NCBI GenBank assembly: GCA_009602725.1
Contig: WELB01000008.1
Span: forward strand, 181,048 to 242,233
DNA length: 61,186 bases
Direction: 5' to 3'
From: Spirogloea muscicola
Taxonomy: Eukaryota > Streptophyta > Zygnematophyceae > Spirogloeales > Spirogloeaceae
The notes under the pieces are model-generated. The model searched no databases, had not been told where the DNA came from, and saw only the letters and a program-made list of their open reading frames with translations. Made by a program: the position numbers and the translations under genes. Below are positions 10,881 to 22,120 of this stretch, piece by piece (position 1 is the first letter of the stretch; each line of letters opens with the position of its first letter).

Positions 10881-12419
10881 ATGCCCGAGACCAAGCGCCC
10901 GCTGGCGGCTGCACTGGCTCTCGTGGCCGTGAATGCGGGGCTCTGCCTCTCGCTCGGCACCGTGTACGACTTCGTGTGCGACTTGCCATACTGGGAGCGC
11001 CGGGTGAGCTCGCCCGCAGCTGATCCGGAGCTGCTCAAGGCTACCAAGGCCCGCGTTGCCTATGAAGCCCTGTGGTGCTGTCAGCTGCCGACAGAGGCGA
11101 TGCGACCCAGCCCAGTTAAAAGCGCCCACCTGAGAGGCCACTTCGTTGAGCTGTCCAGCCAGGACTGAAAGTCAACCTGATACTTGAAACTGCGCATCCG
11201 CTTCTCAGAGGGAGCGGCGAAGGCTCGCAAAGTCGCAGCTTCCGGAAGCGCCATCCCTCAATTGATGGCTGCCTTGCGTGCTGAAGAAGATGTCTGAACT
11301 TGGTCACTAGCTGTACTTGGTCAGGTCCTATGCATCGGGCATCGTTAAGGTAAGGCACTAACCCCACCTGTTACATAGGGCGTTACATAGGGCGCCTTTA
11401 TACAGATGGCAGTTGTGGCATCTCGCTCAAAGCGAATGTACGCCCGGCGAAGCGTGTCTTCATTTGCAACAGTCTGTAGCATGCTGGCTACTGCTTAAAG
11501 TGCTATGGTGAGTGCTGCAATCATTCTGGCTGCAGTGAGCTTCCGAGGAGCCTGCTTCTTCAATGAAGCTCGTTGCTCTTTGGAGGAAGCCATTGGCGTG
11601 GCTACGTTACGACTTGCCCGAGATTGTTTTCCCTTCATCCATCCCTGACCCTCCTCATTTACGTCCACCACCTCGACGACGTTTGACTTGGCAAGAACGC
11701 CAAGAGGTACATTCTGCACAAGTGCACGCCACGCCAGCAGCGTGCTGTGTTGATGTCGTGTGAATATCTGTCTCTGGATCATCAACTTAGGAAGCAGCTT
11801 GTATGCAACTAAACAGGAGTCTGTCTGGCTTGTGTCTGATCAGGTCCTGGTGGACTCATGGGTGGAGTACAAGCAAACATGGATGAGGCGTCGTGAAGAC
11901 AGGAGTATTGCCTTAAGTAAGGATCTGAAGGGAGAGATGGGCGAAGCTACAATGGCTGAAGAGATAGGTAAGAATCTGCATCCCTTTTACAGTATCGCAT
12001 TTGACGGTAACTACAAGTAAGAGGGTCGTTCTTGACTTGAGTGCTCATACTGATTAGGCAGCTCATTCACATACATGCTCAAAGTGCAGATTTTAGTACT
12101 GAAGCTTGACCTGGGCTGTCTTTCTGGCAATGACGTTGACTTCGGTACTTGACTTACAAGTCCACTACATTCTGCAGCTGTGATAGCCCGGGTGGGAGGA
12201 GAAGGGTTAAAACCAGCCCTGCGGCACATATTTATGACAAGGGCCGCCGCATATCGAGATGCTCTCCAACAATTCGTGGCTGGATATCAGGAAGGTGTGA
12301 GTGAGGTTTCTGCTGACTTGACCAAGGAGGCGGAATTAGAAAAGAGCGAGGAGAATGTAGCTCAGCCTGCCAACTCCTTCCAGCAGTTCAACAAAGCTTC
12401 GGCAAGTCAGAATGAATGA
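10881..12419 (+). CDS. Unrecognised 162-aa protein with one N-terminal hydrophobic segment
   Basis: Three exons join in frame: 10881-11003, 11844-11967 and 12178-12419, giving 162 residues and TGA. The N terminus, PLAAALALVAVNAGLCLSLG, is a single hydrophobic segment and is followed by TVYDFVCDLPYWERR. Exon 2 encodes DSWVEYKQTWMRRREDRSIA. Exon 3 encodes AVIARVGGEGLKPALRHIFM, TRAAAYRDALQQFVAGYQEG and a Glu/Ser-rich, Gln-rich tail. The motif-dense VGGEGLKPALRH block suggests a conserved family, but I cannot name it. A membrane-anchored soluble helical domain is the simplest reading. The 840-bp first intron could hide another phase-0 exon. The gene sits directly downstream of a cluster of dispersed repeats. 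Confidence 0.65.
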
Positions 12420-13490
12420 AATTGAGAGCATACTGTGCCCCGGATGTCATAGCCGACCCCTCATGCCTACTTTCGAAGCACTTACTTGCAGCTCACCGCA
12501 TAGGTGCCTTGAAGCAGGCCACTCTAGGAGGCCTCATGCAGGCATTCTGCACAGTATCCACATTGTCCACATGAATCTCTACAGTCTATACAGCTATATT
12601 TGGCATCAGCATGGTCATTGCTGAAGTTAGGCGTTATATTTGGCACCAGCACTACACAGAATTGGGTGAAAGTTTGCACCTCTGTCCATCCAATCTGTGT
12701 CATGATGACTTCATTTACCGATGACATCCTTGATAATTACATCCAGAGGTCCATCTTGAGCGCCAACCACTACATCAAGTTCATTTGTCATCTCCGATTC
12801 TTCTGGAGCAAGACACTTCAGTCAAATAGCCGTGGCTCTGCAGGCACTCGTATATATATTCGTGCATGTCTGGTCGCTTGATCGGTGACATCGTGCACAA
12901 CCTGCCCAGCTACTCAAGCAAAGCCTGCTTGTGCATGTCTGTCGAGTCTGCCTCTCAGCAACGCCCTAAGTAGCTGACAAAAGCCGCTTACGTTGCACAC
13001 AAGCTAGGGGCCATGACAAGCTAGGGCCAGAGCCGTGCCTGTGATGGCGGCGGGCGGACCTAAGGGCCGCCACTCAATCTGCATGCAGATCAGGCACCAG
13101 CGCCGTCAGCCAGTACGAAGAGCTGGCCGTTGATCAATTTCCTCTGCCTGTGCCTCTCCCCCTTCTCCGCTGGAACACAGACGTGTGACCGGGCGCCTCC
13201 CATATGACCAGATGGTTGTCCTCCCCTCCCTCAGCCCTCCTGCCACCCCCGCCTCCGCCATTGGCTGACCAGGCGACCGCAGAAGAGCCCCCGGACGACG
13301 AGAGGGCGGGCGGCATAGGCGGCGGTGCTGCGCCTGCAGGCGGCCGAGACGAGGCGTCCGGATCTGCGGATCTGGAGGCTTCGGCGCGCTGCCTGCCCGA
13401 CCTTTGTGAACATGCATGCATGAGACAATGCGGAGCCGGACCTGAGTCGCCGGGCAGCGAGCCGGCGGCGGGGCTTCGCGCGCGCGACAG
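12420..13490. other. Intergenic region upstream of HEI10
   Basis: The left part is AT-richer 3'-UTR-like sequence. From about 13020 it becomes GC-rich and leads into the HEI10 start. Open frames at 13134-13588 lie on the opposite strand in this GC-rich block and show no domain. Nothing else is supported. Confidence 0.4.
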
Positions 13491-15329
13491 ATGAAGTGCA
13501 ACGGCTGCTGGAAGCCCCTGGACGGCCGCGCTATTGCTACCACCTGTGGCCACATCTTCTGTGAGCAAGCTGCAGTGCCTAGCTGCATCTACGTTTCTGC
13601 AGTCCTCTCTATTCCTCCAGAAGCAGTAACCTCGCTTCTTGCTGTCCATCAACTGACCTGTTGGACACATCCAAGTGGTGCTGGAGATCCTTGTGTAATG
13701 CGGAAGTTGGCCCTGATCTTGAAAGCCAGGCACGGATGATGCAAGTCGGATTCTGCAAGCTGGGACATGCCCGCTCTGCGAGCACGCTCTGTCCAAAAGG
13801 TGTAGCACGCGGCATCAATGAATGTTGAACAAGCCGACTGTTGACACATGACCTTGTTTTGTTGTCATGTCGATGTTACGTAGACTGAGTGACAAATGCT
13901 GCGTATATGCTGCTTCTGGACTAGCATCAGTACCTTCAGGCTAGTCAGCTCACATATGCAGCACTGCATCATGAGTGACAAATGCTGCGTATATGCTGCT
14001 TCTTGACTAGCATCAGTACCTTCAGGCTAGTCAGCTCACATATGCAGCACTGCATCATGCAGCAACATGAAGGCTGTCGACATGAGCCCCTCTGATGACT
14101 GGATAAATGTACTCCTCGTTGCTCCTACTGTATGCTCATTGTGCTGGTTCGCTGGTTGCTCGTATCAGCCACTCACCTTCTCAAAATTACTTATCATGCT
14201 GCTGGCTATGATTGTGCAAACCTTTCAAACAAGCTGCAGGTCCGATTTATGAATTGATGACTACGACTTGATGACTAAGACTTGGTTGTGGTGCTCATGC
14301 TGGTGAACCAGATGATCATGGCTGGTATCCCTCCTCACAGCAGTATCCTAACTTCAGCTTGTGACTACCTCCAACCTAGCATGATAGAAGTCTCTTTAGG
14401 CGGCCTAATTGCAATACCAAGACGCAGTATCCCCACAACCTTGCGATGTGGATGGCCGGAAAAGTGCTGCCATGTGAGCCTTGACCTGGACGCAGTAATG
14501 AAAAGTGCGTTCAAGGGTGTAGTCTTCTGGATCGGGCAAAAGGATGTCGAGTCCCAGGTGACCGTTACCAAGGCAGTGCAGTTGAAGGCCAGGTTCGAGG
14601 AGGTTCAAGCAAAGTACCTAGAGAAGCTAGAGCAGGTCCATGCTGCCTACCAGAAAGCCATGAAGAGGGCTCAAGCCCTTGAACATGAAAAGGAGAGCCT
14701 TGTAAAGGACAGAACGGAATTGCAAGAGAAGTACTCTGAAAAGTCCAGGTGAGGGCTTCCGCTGAGTGCTCCTGCTGGTTGATGTCTTAGTCCTAGTCGT
14801 TCGCACTCAAGCTCCCTTAGACCTTGTCCATTCTTTTGGGCTGGCCTTTCCCAGCCACCAGTCAATCTGGCCGCGCTTTCTTCCTGCTTGCCCTGCATAC
14901 TTGGTCAAGCGATGGCAGCTGAGCAACAATGGCATTCCTTTTGAGTGCACTGTGTGTGACAGACAGAAAAGAAAGCTGGAGGAGATGTACGACTCGCTGA
15001 AATCAGAGTATGACTTATTAAAGAGGGGGACCATCATGCCATCCAGTGGCCGGAGGGAGCGCACATCGCTATTTGATGCACGGCCTCTATCAGCAGGCAA
15101 CATGAACATGCCGAGAGACAGGACGCCAGTCTTTGATGCGCCATCCCTGCCCCCACGGGCGCGCACAGGAGGTAGCCCTGCCGGCTTGAGCCCCTCAATT
15201 CATTACCGAGCTTCGCCATTCCCCACCGCAGACACCTCAGTCTTCACTCCCACTACTACCAATCCATCAAATGCCTTGCGGAACCTCCTCTTATCTCCTT
15301 TAAGGAAATGGCCACGGCAGAGTAGGTGA
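13491..15329 (+). CDS. HEI10: HEI10/CCNB1IP1-family RING E3 ligase, meiotic crossover factor
   Basis: HEI10 is a RING-finger coiled-coil protein that accumulates at future class I crossover sites on meiotic chromosomes and is a SUMO/ubiquitin ligase of the Zip3 group. Exon 1 (13491-13560) encodes MKCNGCWKPLDGRAIATTCG and HIF, the family N terminus. Exon 2 (13730-13799) encodes DDASRILQAGTCPLCEHALS, completing the RING with CPLC. Exon 3 starts at 14063 with NMKAVDMSPSDDWIN. The next exon (to about 14750) holds VMKSAFKGVVFWIGQKDVES and a long coiled coil (EKLEQVHAAYQKAMKRAQAL, ELQEKYSEKSR). Exon 14963-15329 continues QKRKLEEMYDSLKSEYDLLK and ends with NALRNLLLSPLRK, the C-terminal motif seen in plant HEI10. 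Phases agree for exons 1-3. The short exons make the gene easy to miss. A tandem duplication lies in intron 2 and a dispersed repeat in the last intron. Confidence 0.93.
13886..14057 (+). repeat. 86-bp tandem duplication inside HEI10 intron 2
   Basis: Two adjacent 86-bp units (13886-13971 and 13972-14057) start TGAGTGACAAATGCTGCGTA and differ at one base (TTCTGGACT versus TTCTTGACT). The second copy ends six bases before the first base of exon 3, so the likely branch-point region is duplicated. Confidence 0.95.
14820..14880 (+). repeat. Dispersed hairpin repeat in the last HEI10 intron
   Basis: The copy reads GACCTTGTCCATTCTTTTGG, then GGCTGGCCTTTCCCAGCC and ACCAGTCAATCTGGCCGCGC. It matches 60705-60815 almost base for base. 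Confidence 0.85.
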
Positions 15330-16048
15330 TTGTGGCGGCACCAAGCGGCTGTATACGTCTTGCATGGCAAGGCAAGGCACACAGTACTTGCAGCAAAGCA
15401 TGATAACGGACGACATGACATTGATGGCTGATTCAGTGCCAGTAGACTGTCAAGCCGGAGTACAACGTGCACAACAAGAAAGATGTAGCGAAGGTTAATG
15501 TAGGAAGGTGCACAGCTGGCCCACAAGCAACATCACCTCAACCAAAACGAGGGAGGTAGAGTACATGGCAGCTAACCATCCGGAGCCGCAGAGAGGCTAC
15601 TCAAGCAGCATGATGAGCTTCACTATTGGAAGCTGGAAAGGTGGCAAGTTTGGCGGGTGCCTGAGTGGCACATTGAGGCCAAATAATGGGAAGATGAGGC
15701 AATAATGGGGCAGCATACCGCAGGCTCGTCCAGGCGAGCTGATGCTGCGGAGCAGGGGTGCGTGCCGGGGGCACGGGCAGAGCGCCGCGGCAGGAGTAAT
15801 CTGTATCTACAAAAACAGTGGCACAATCGCTCTGTAGGCTTGCCAGACGTGCGGCGCTGGTGCAGATTGTTACATGTCAACCAAGACCAGTGCTAAGAGG
15901 CACCCAGCGAAGCCAAGAGAGAGATTATGCGGAGAGAGAGCAGCAATGACAGTTATGCAGCCCTCTGCGATTGGTCTACTGCTGCAGCACTCCAGCAAAG
16001 AATGCGTTGCAATGTGTCGCAGACCACGCCTCAAGCTGGCAACCTGCC
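15330..16048. other. Convergent 3' region between HEI10 and the PLP-protein gene
   Basis: Frames up to 85 aa occur on both strands but show no family motif or consistent splice signals. It is read as 3' UTRs and spacer. Confidence 0.4.
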
Positions 16049-18155
16049 TCACAGGGTGTGCACAACATTGCCGCCAGGGTGAGGGAGGCTCTTCTCCTTG
16101 ACCAGCTGGGCATTTCCAGCGGGAAGCTGGTACAGCGCCGACTCCTGGTAGGCGGCGCTAGGGGGTGGCGCCGGCGTCTCGCCACGAGACCGGAATGTGA
16201 AGCACGGTGGCGCGGGCGGGCTGAGATCATGGTCATCAGGCCCCACGCGCGTGTTCTTGTGTGCTGATGGCGGGGTGCGCTCCCATGACAATCGTTTTGC
16301 AAGGCTCTCAGCAATCTCCACGAAGCTCGCGCGACGCGGCCGGTGTGACTGCGGCCCAGTCATCGAGTAGCACAGTCCGGAGCCCTTCTCGCCTGTCATG
16401 GAGAACCGGCGAAGCCCATGGTCTGCCAACGGCTGCAGATGCCGCTTGGGCTGCAAAGTGAAGCCCTTTTTCACAAGGAGGGCGCCGAAGGGATATCCAA
16501 CTTCGACCTGGAACACCTGCCGGAGGAGACATGGTGACAGTAGGAGTAGCCTCAGGCCATCATTCGAGAAAGTCATAAGGCAATGTGCACGACTTCACAA
16601 AACAATGTAGTGGGTCAGGAGGAGGTATTGCTTGCTGACCTTGCTGAAAGAGCAGGCAACGAAGTCTGGCTTGTATGAGTGCAGGTCCAGGAGCTCCAGG
16701 TCGGAGGCCGACATGTCAGTGCCATCGAGCAGAACGTGCCAGCCTGTATTGTGTGCCTCAACGATCCAATCAAGCTTGTCACGCAGGCCCGACACACGCG
16801 CCTGCGAGGGCAACACGAAGAGCCCGCGTGTCGCTTCGGATGTGGTTGGCGGCAGCGGCGCTGGCGGCGGCAGGCTGCCCTCCTTGCGGCGCGCACCGCC
16901 ACTGGCTCCGATGTCGCCGACCAGCAGCCGCCGCAAACCAGGCCCATTGACGCTCATGTCTAGCCAGCTAGAGATGGGCGCCGCCGCGACTCGCGTGCCT
17001 GCCTCGCGTGCATGCTTGTGTGCAGCCTCAAGGAAGCCTGTGGCACCACTCTGGTGGTGCTCGTATGCAGTCACAAGCGCCATTGATTTGGTGAAGGGGA
17101 AGCATGACGCCACCAGCTGCGTGAGAGATAAGAGGGAGGAGCAACGGAGGGGCCTGTCAGAGACCTGGGTCTCCAATGCCTTGAATGCCCAATCTAGCAT
17201 CTGAAGCCAGCGTCAGCAAACGACGAGCCTGGCATGGCAGGGCATGGCAGTTGGAAGGTGCTTATCTGACACCGGCCCAAAGCTGAATTGCGACTTGAGT
17301 GGAGAAGGAACTGTCTCAAATGGGTAGCGGGAGGACAGTCACCTCGAGTGCTGCGGCGGCGTCGGCAGTGAGCAGCACAGCGTACTCCCCGTCGTTGATG
17401 TCCATGTACTCGAGTACCTTGGACCGTAGCTCGAACTCCTCCATCCCCTCATCAAGGGCCGCCTGCGCAGGATGCAAGTTGGCACGGTGTATGAGTATCC
17501 ACCATGCAGTGCCAAGCACAACCAAGCCTAACCGGCACAAATCGCGGAAGCGGCCAGCACATCGCCGCACAACAGGCTGAGCAGCCAATGGGGCTGCAAC
17601 GGGTGGCACGGCAGCCACAGATCTCAGGCCCGCACTGCAGTCACAGCGGCTTGGGCACGACAAAGCCGGCGACCATCGCGCCGCAGACGGCCATCCACCG
17701 CGGTCCCAGCCCTGGCTGGCGGCGCATGCAGCATGCTGCTGTGGCTTGCTCACCTGAGGTAGGCGGGTGAAGTCCACGAGCTCCGTGCCGGTGCGAAGGA
17801 AGGCCGGTGCCGACTCGAGCGGCTGTACCACCTGCTGCACGGGCCACGCAGAGGGGAGAGCCCGCCGTCTCCGAAGGGTCAGCAGAGGCCCGTGTGACCT
17901 GATGGCTTGCCGCCATGTGTGGCGAGACATAAGCACTGGCTGGCGATGGCCGCCCACTTGGGCGGCGGCACGGCTGTGGGCTTTGCTGTGCCGAACGCTC
18001 ACCCTATCTCGGGCGCCCGGCCTGCCTGAGTACGCGGCGGGCGTCGGGCCTGCGGTCGCGCCCCTGGCTGCCGCCGCTGCCGCCACCGGCGCCGGGGCCG
18101 GCGCCGCCGGCTTCTTCTGCCTCATGCCCAGGAGCGAGCGCCACGACCTGCCCAT
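16049..18155 (-). CDS. Molybdenum cofactor sulfurase-like PLP-dependent transferase family protein
   Basis: The family shares the aminotransferase class V (NifS-like) fold of the molybdenum cofactor sulfurase N-terminal domain. Exon 1 (about 18003-18155) starts MGRSWRSLLGMRQKKPAAPA, an Ala/Pro-rich leader. The next exon, ending near 17757, has FLRTGTELVDFTRLPQ. Exon 17343-17462 has EEFELRSKVLEYMDINDGEY and AVLLTADAAAALE, matching the family VMEYLxxxxxEYxxVFTAxxxxAxK block. Exon 16641-17119 has GLFVLPSQARVSGLRDKLDW and TGWHVLLDGTDM, then DFVACSFSK. The last exon continues VFQVEVGYPFGALLVKKGF and stops at 16049. The lysine in CSFSK occupies the place of the Schiff-base lysine of MOCOS (SFYKxFG), which several plant paralogues have lost. 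No C-terminal MOSC domain is visible. Whether it is an active desulfurase cannot be told. The N-terminal exons are less certain than the two central ones. Confidence 0.75.
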
Positions 18156-18709
18156 GGCTGGCTGCCCTGGGGGGCCGCCTCGCCGCCGTGCGGCAGCCGC
18201 AACGCGAGAGCCGGCGGCTTCCACAGAGCGGGCTGTGGGCCTGTCGGAGCGCGCCGTCGACGATCCACGAAACTCGGCTGTCAGCCCGCCGCCGCGGCGC
18301 CGGCCGGGTCCCCGCCGCCGTCCGTGCCCGCCGCGGCAGCCATGGACGCCGCCTCGCTCGCCTCTGCGCGGGCTCCACCACGGCGACGGCGGCGTCGGCG
18401 GCGGCGGGAAGCGATGTTGGGGGGGAGGAGGAAGTTTGAGAAACGGGGAGCGGTACGTTCGAGGTGGGGGGGGTGCGGATCGGAAGCTCGCCTCCCATTG
18501 GCCGCCGGGGCGCGGGCGGGAGGGCCCGCCAAGGGGGCGGCCCCAAGGGGGGGCCGCCTCCAGCCACACGTCCCGCCCGGCCGGCCCCCGCCGCGCGATG
18601 CGCCATCGGACGGCGCGCCGCGCGCGGCACCGCGGGGCCCCGATCGCCGCCCGCCCCCAGATACTACGCCCCGAATGGGGGCAGTTTCCGGCGCTCGGAT
18701 CGCCGCCAC
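18156..18709. other. Very GC-rich sequence ending at a single-N join
   Basis: About 550 bp of extremely GC-rich sequence upstream of the PLP-protein start, with runs such as GGGGGGG and CCGCCGCC. Long open frames on both strands are compositional. The block ends abruptly at the N at 18710, beyond which the sequence is AT-richer. Confidence 0.6.
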
Positions 18710-18710
18710 N
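18710..18710. other. Single undetermined base at a composition break (probable contig join)
   Basis: One N separates GC-rich promoter-like sequence from the interior of an aminopeptidase gene that has no C-terminal half in the window. The composition jump and the truncated gene together suggest an unsized assembly gap or misjoin. Confidence 0.75.
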
Positions 18711-18783
18711 AAGCTTCAAACCAGTGCCACATGAAGAGCGCCCATCATATATAGCATTTGCTTGAGAGAGATCCAATGGAGGT

Positions 18784-20386
18784 TCAGCTAGACCTGACCT
18801 CTAAGAGAAGGGAATGGTGCTCCCCTTTGGGAGGTGATTGGGACTTAGCTCCTGCTTCAGCTGGATTAACAGATGCTGACAGCTCTGTCTTTATTTGGGT
18901 AGCTAGCACAGGAGCAAATTGCGTCTCCAGGTTGATTTTGAATCCATCTGTGATCACTGTCCTGCACCAACTTACATGAAGCTTAGCAATCAAGGTCCAA
19001 CGCGTATGCTTTCATAAACGCAGAAGAGCGAAGAGATGTGGAGAGCTTGTGAGAGCTAGCTGGGATTATTGAGGCCATCAAGGACAGCTCACAAACCTGT
19101 CAAGATGGATGGCCAAAGTTGGTATTCGTATGATTGGCTGCATCACCTTCACAAGCTCGTGCCGAAGCTCCCCTCCCTAGTCAAAGCCAGAGAAGACATG
19201 GATGATCTGTCAGCAGAGTGTCAAATCAAAAGTGAAGCTCAATTTGGCAGCACGTCACAAAGGCAAGGCTCCATGGAAATGATTCCACTATGACTCCTGG
19301 GATCTACCCCCAAGCAATGGGGACAGCAACAACCTCTTCTAATTGACAATCTCAAAAGCTTGTTCTTAGGCCAGAGGGAAGGCCTAGGACTCCAGACTGA
19401 GGAAGACACCTGGCTCCGAAGTAGGACGCGACCAGCAACTGATAGGTCTCTGTCAAACCAAGTATGCCAAAGTCCTCCTCCATATGTTTGCACGCCCACG
19501 CTCAGATACCCGCTCTTCGTCAGGAGCGACACAGGTTTTAGCTTTGGGCAAGGGCTATCCGTATGTGCAGCAATGATGTTGAAACCACTTCCAGCCTGGC
19601 ACCTGTGTTGGCCAATGCAGGCTCGTCAGGTACTGCATAAAGACATGAGTGAGCACAATGCTGCTGCTCATCTCGACTTGTGTTGAACTTGCTCTGAGCA
19701 AGTAGAGCGTACTCACAGCAGTGAACTTACTTGTTCCCAATAGCAAAGGCGATTATCGAAGACATGTTGCGCGTGAAGAAGTAGCGGCCCCCAGCTTCAA
19801 GGTCCCACTCATCCTCTTCTTTGAGCTGCTGGAATCCAGAAGCTAGCAGCCTTTTTCTGGTCTCAGCTGCAAGACGTGCGAAGTTCTCTTCAACAGCTGG
19901 TCAACCCCGGGAGCACAATGTACATGCAACTGGCACATCAGCAGTATTGGTCTTGACGACAACAACTCCTGCTTGCGCCTGCTTATCTCCTCAACTAGCA
20001 CACAATGCAGGCCACCCACCTGTTGCATGGAAAGGCGTCCAGGATGTGTTCAGATATTTGAGAAGGTCTTGGACGAGCTGCAATTCCTCGTCCTTCCTGG
20101 CCTGCTCCTGCGCGGCTTCAGCTGCTGCACCCTGTCCAGGGGGATGGCAAGCATTAGCAGGCAATAGTAAATGAAATCCCCGCTACATCCGAGTTAGAGA
20201 GGGAATAGCATAGACAAGGAAGGATCGACGACGCACATTAGCCACGTCCTCCTTCACCGTCACTCCTCCTGCAGCCTCGTCAATGGCCGAGCCCGTTGAT
20301 GTAGATGCTGAGACGCGCCGAGCTGCAGAGCTAGGCCTCCTCTCGCAAAGGAGCTGCCGCCGCCTCGGGCACCAAGAGAAGGGCAT
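18784..20386 (-). CDS. DNPEP: M18 aspartyl aminopeptidase (DNPEP-like), 3' part missing at assembly break
   Basis: M18 enzymes are tetrahedral dodecameric zinc peptidases that remove N-terminal Asp and Glu. Exon 1 starts at 20386 with a basic Ser/Arg leader that may target an organelle. The next exon (about 20025-20155) has KYLNTSWTPFHAT. Exon 19740-19860 has DEWDLEAGGRYFFTRNMSSI then IAFAIGN. The exon around 19430-19620 has NIIAAHTDSPCPKLKPVS, with the metal-binding HTDSP histidine and aspartate, then TYGGGLWHTWFDRDLSVAGR. A short exon near 19090-19130 has IIRIPTLAIHLDR. The exon near 18784-18970 has NLETQFAPVLATQIKTEL and HHSLLLE. The remaining metal ligands and the C-terminal half (in relatives the ADTQP and SPRLDN region onwards) should lie further left but are absent, because the N at 18710 follows. 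The family call is secure; the gene is incomplete here. Confidence 0.9.
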
Positions 20387-20476
20387 AGCGGTGCCGGCGG
20401 CGTGAGGCGACCTTCGGCTGCTGAGCGGACCAGCACAGCCGGGAGTCGAGGGCGAGCAGCCGGCTCGTCGGGCCAG

Positions 20477-21322
<846 letters not shown>

Positions 21323-22120
21323 CATGAGGCGGGCATTTGCGCTGCAACTCGCTTGGGCGCCACGTGGGTCAGACGACCATTGTGAGCGCGATCTTTTCTA
21401 TGACGACCTGCGTGCACGCATTGCGACGCCTCAAGCCTATTCATGGTGCTCGCAGCCATCGGCGCAGCGCAGTGGTGGAGTTAATTCTCCAAGTCGTCCT
21501 CCTAGTGCCACCACTGCAAGTGTGATAGTTGCACCACCAAGTTGGCGTGCAAGGCCTTGTGCTCCCAGGTATGCTGCATGGGGATTGAGCCGAGAGTTGA
21601 TCATGCTGTCTCACGGAGCAGCACCATCGTGTAAATGACCCACTGCGCACTCTGGTAGATCCTCAACCTGAGGCTGTCAAGGTTCACTTCCAAGTGCTTG
21701 AAAATCCATCATAAATCGGCTCACGAGGAATCTATAATACAAAGTCAATTTCAGGAGGCCTAGTGCGCCGGTGCTTAGCCAGAGACTAAAGCGAGTGCCA
21801 ACTGCTGCCTGTCAAGTCGAGCTGGAGGAGCGTAATGCAACCCGTGGCAGAGATGCTATGCTGCTGGCAGGCACAGTACAGTCCCGTCATTACATGCGCT
21901 GGTGATGTCTTGGGATGTACTAAGCCTGATAATGACCAGACGTGTGCAGCGAGCTCCTTCTGCGCAAGTGCGCACCTATGACAGCATTGCTTGCAAGCAC
22001 GCTGACAGCACAATATCAAAACAGTGGAGGAGGGCCATCCAACTGCACAACTTTGGCAACTTTGCCCTTGCTGTAGCCAGGCACTGAGACGTAGACAGTG
22101 GTTGGAAGTTTGCAGCTCTG

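Noticed and set aside
17767-18765. Plus-strand 332-residue frame opposite the PLP-protein gene
   Set aside because: Pro/Arg-rich antisense frame running through the single N; composition-driven.
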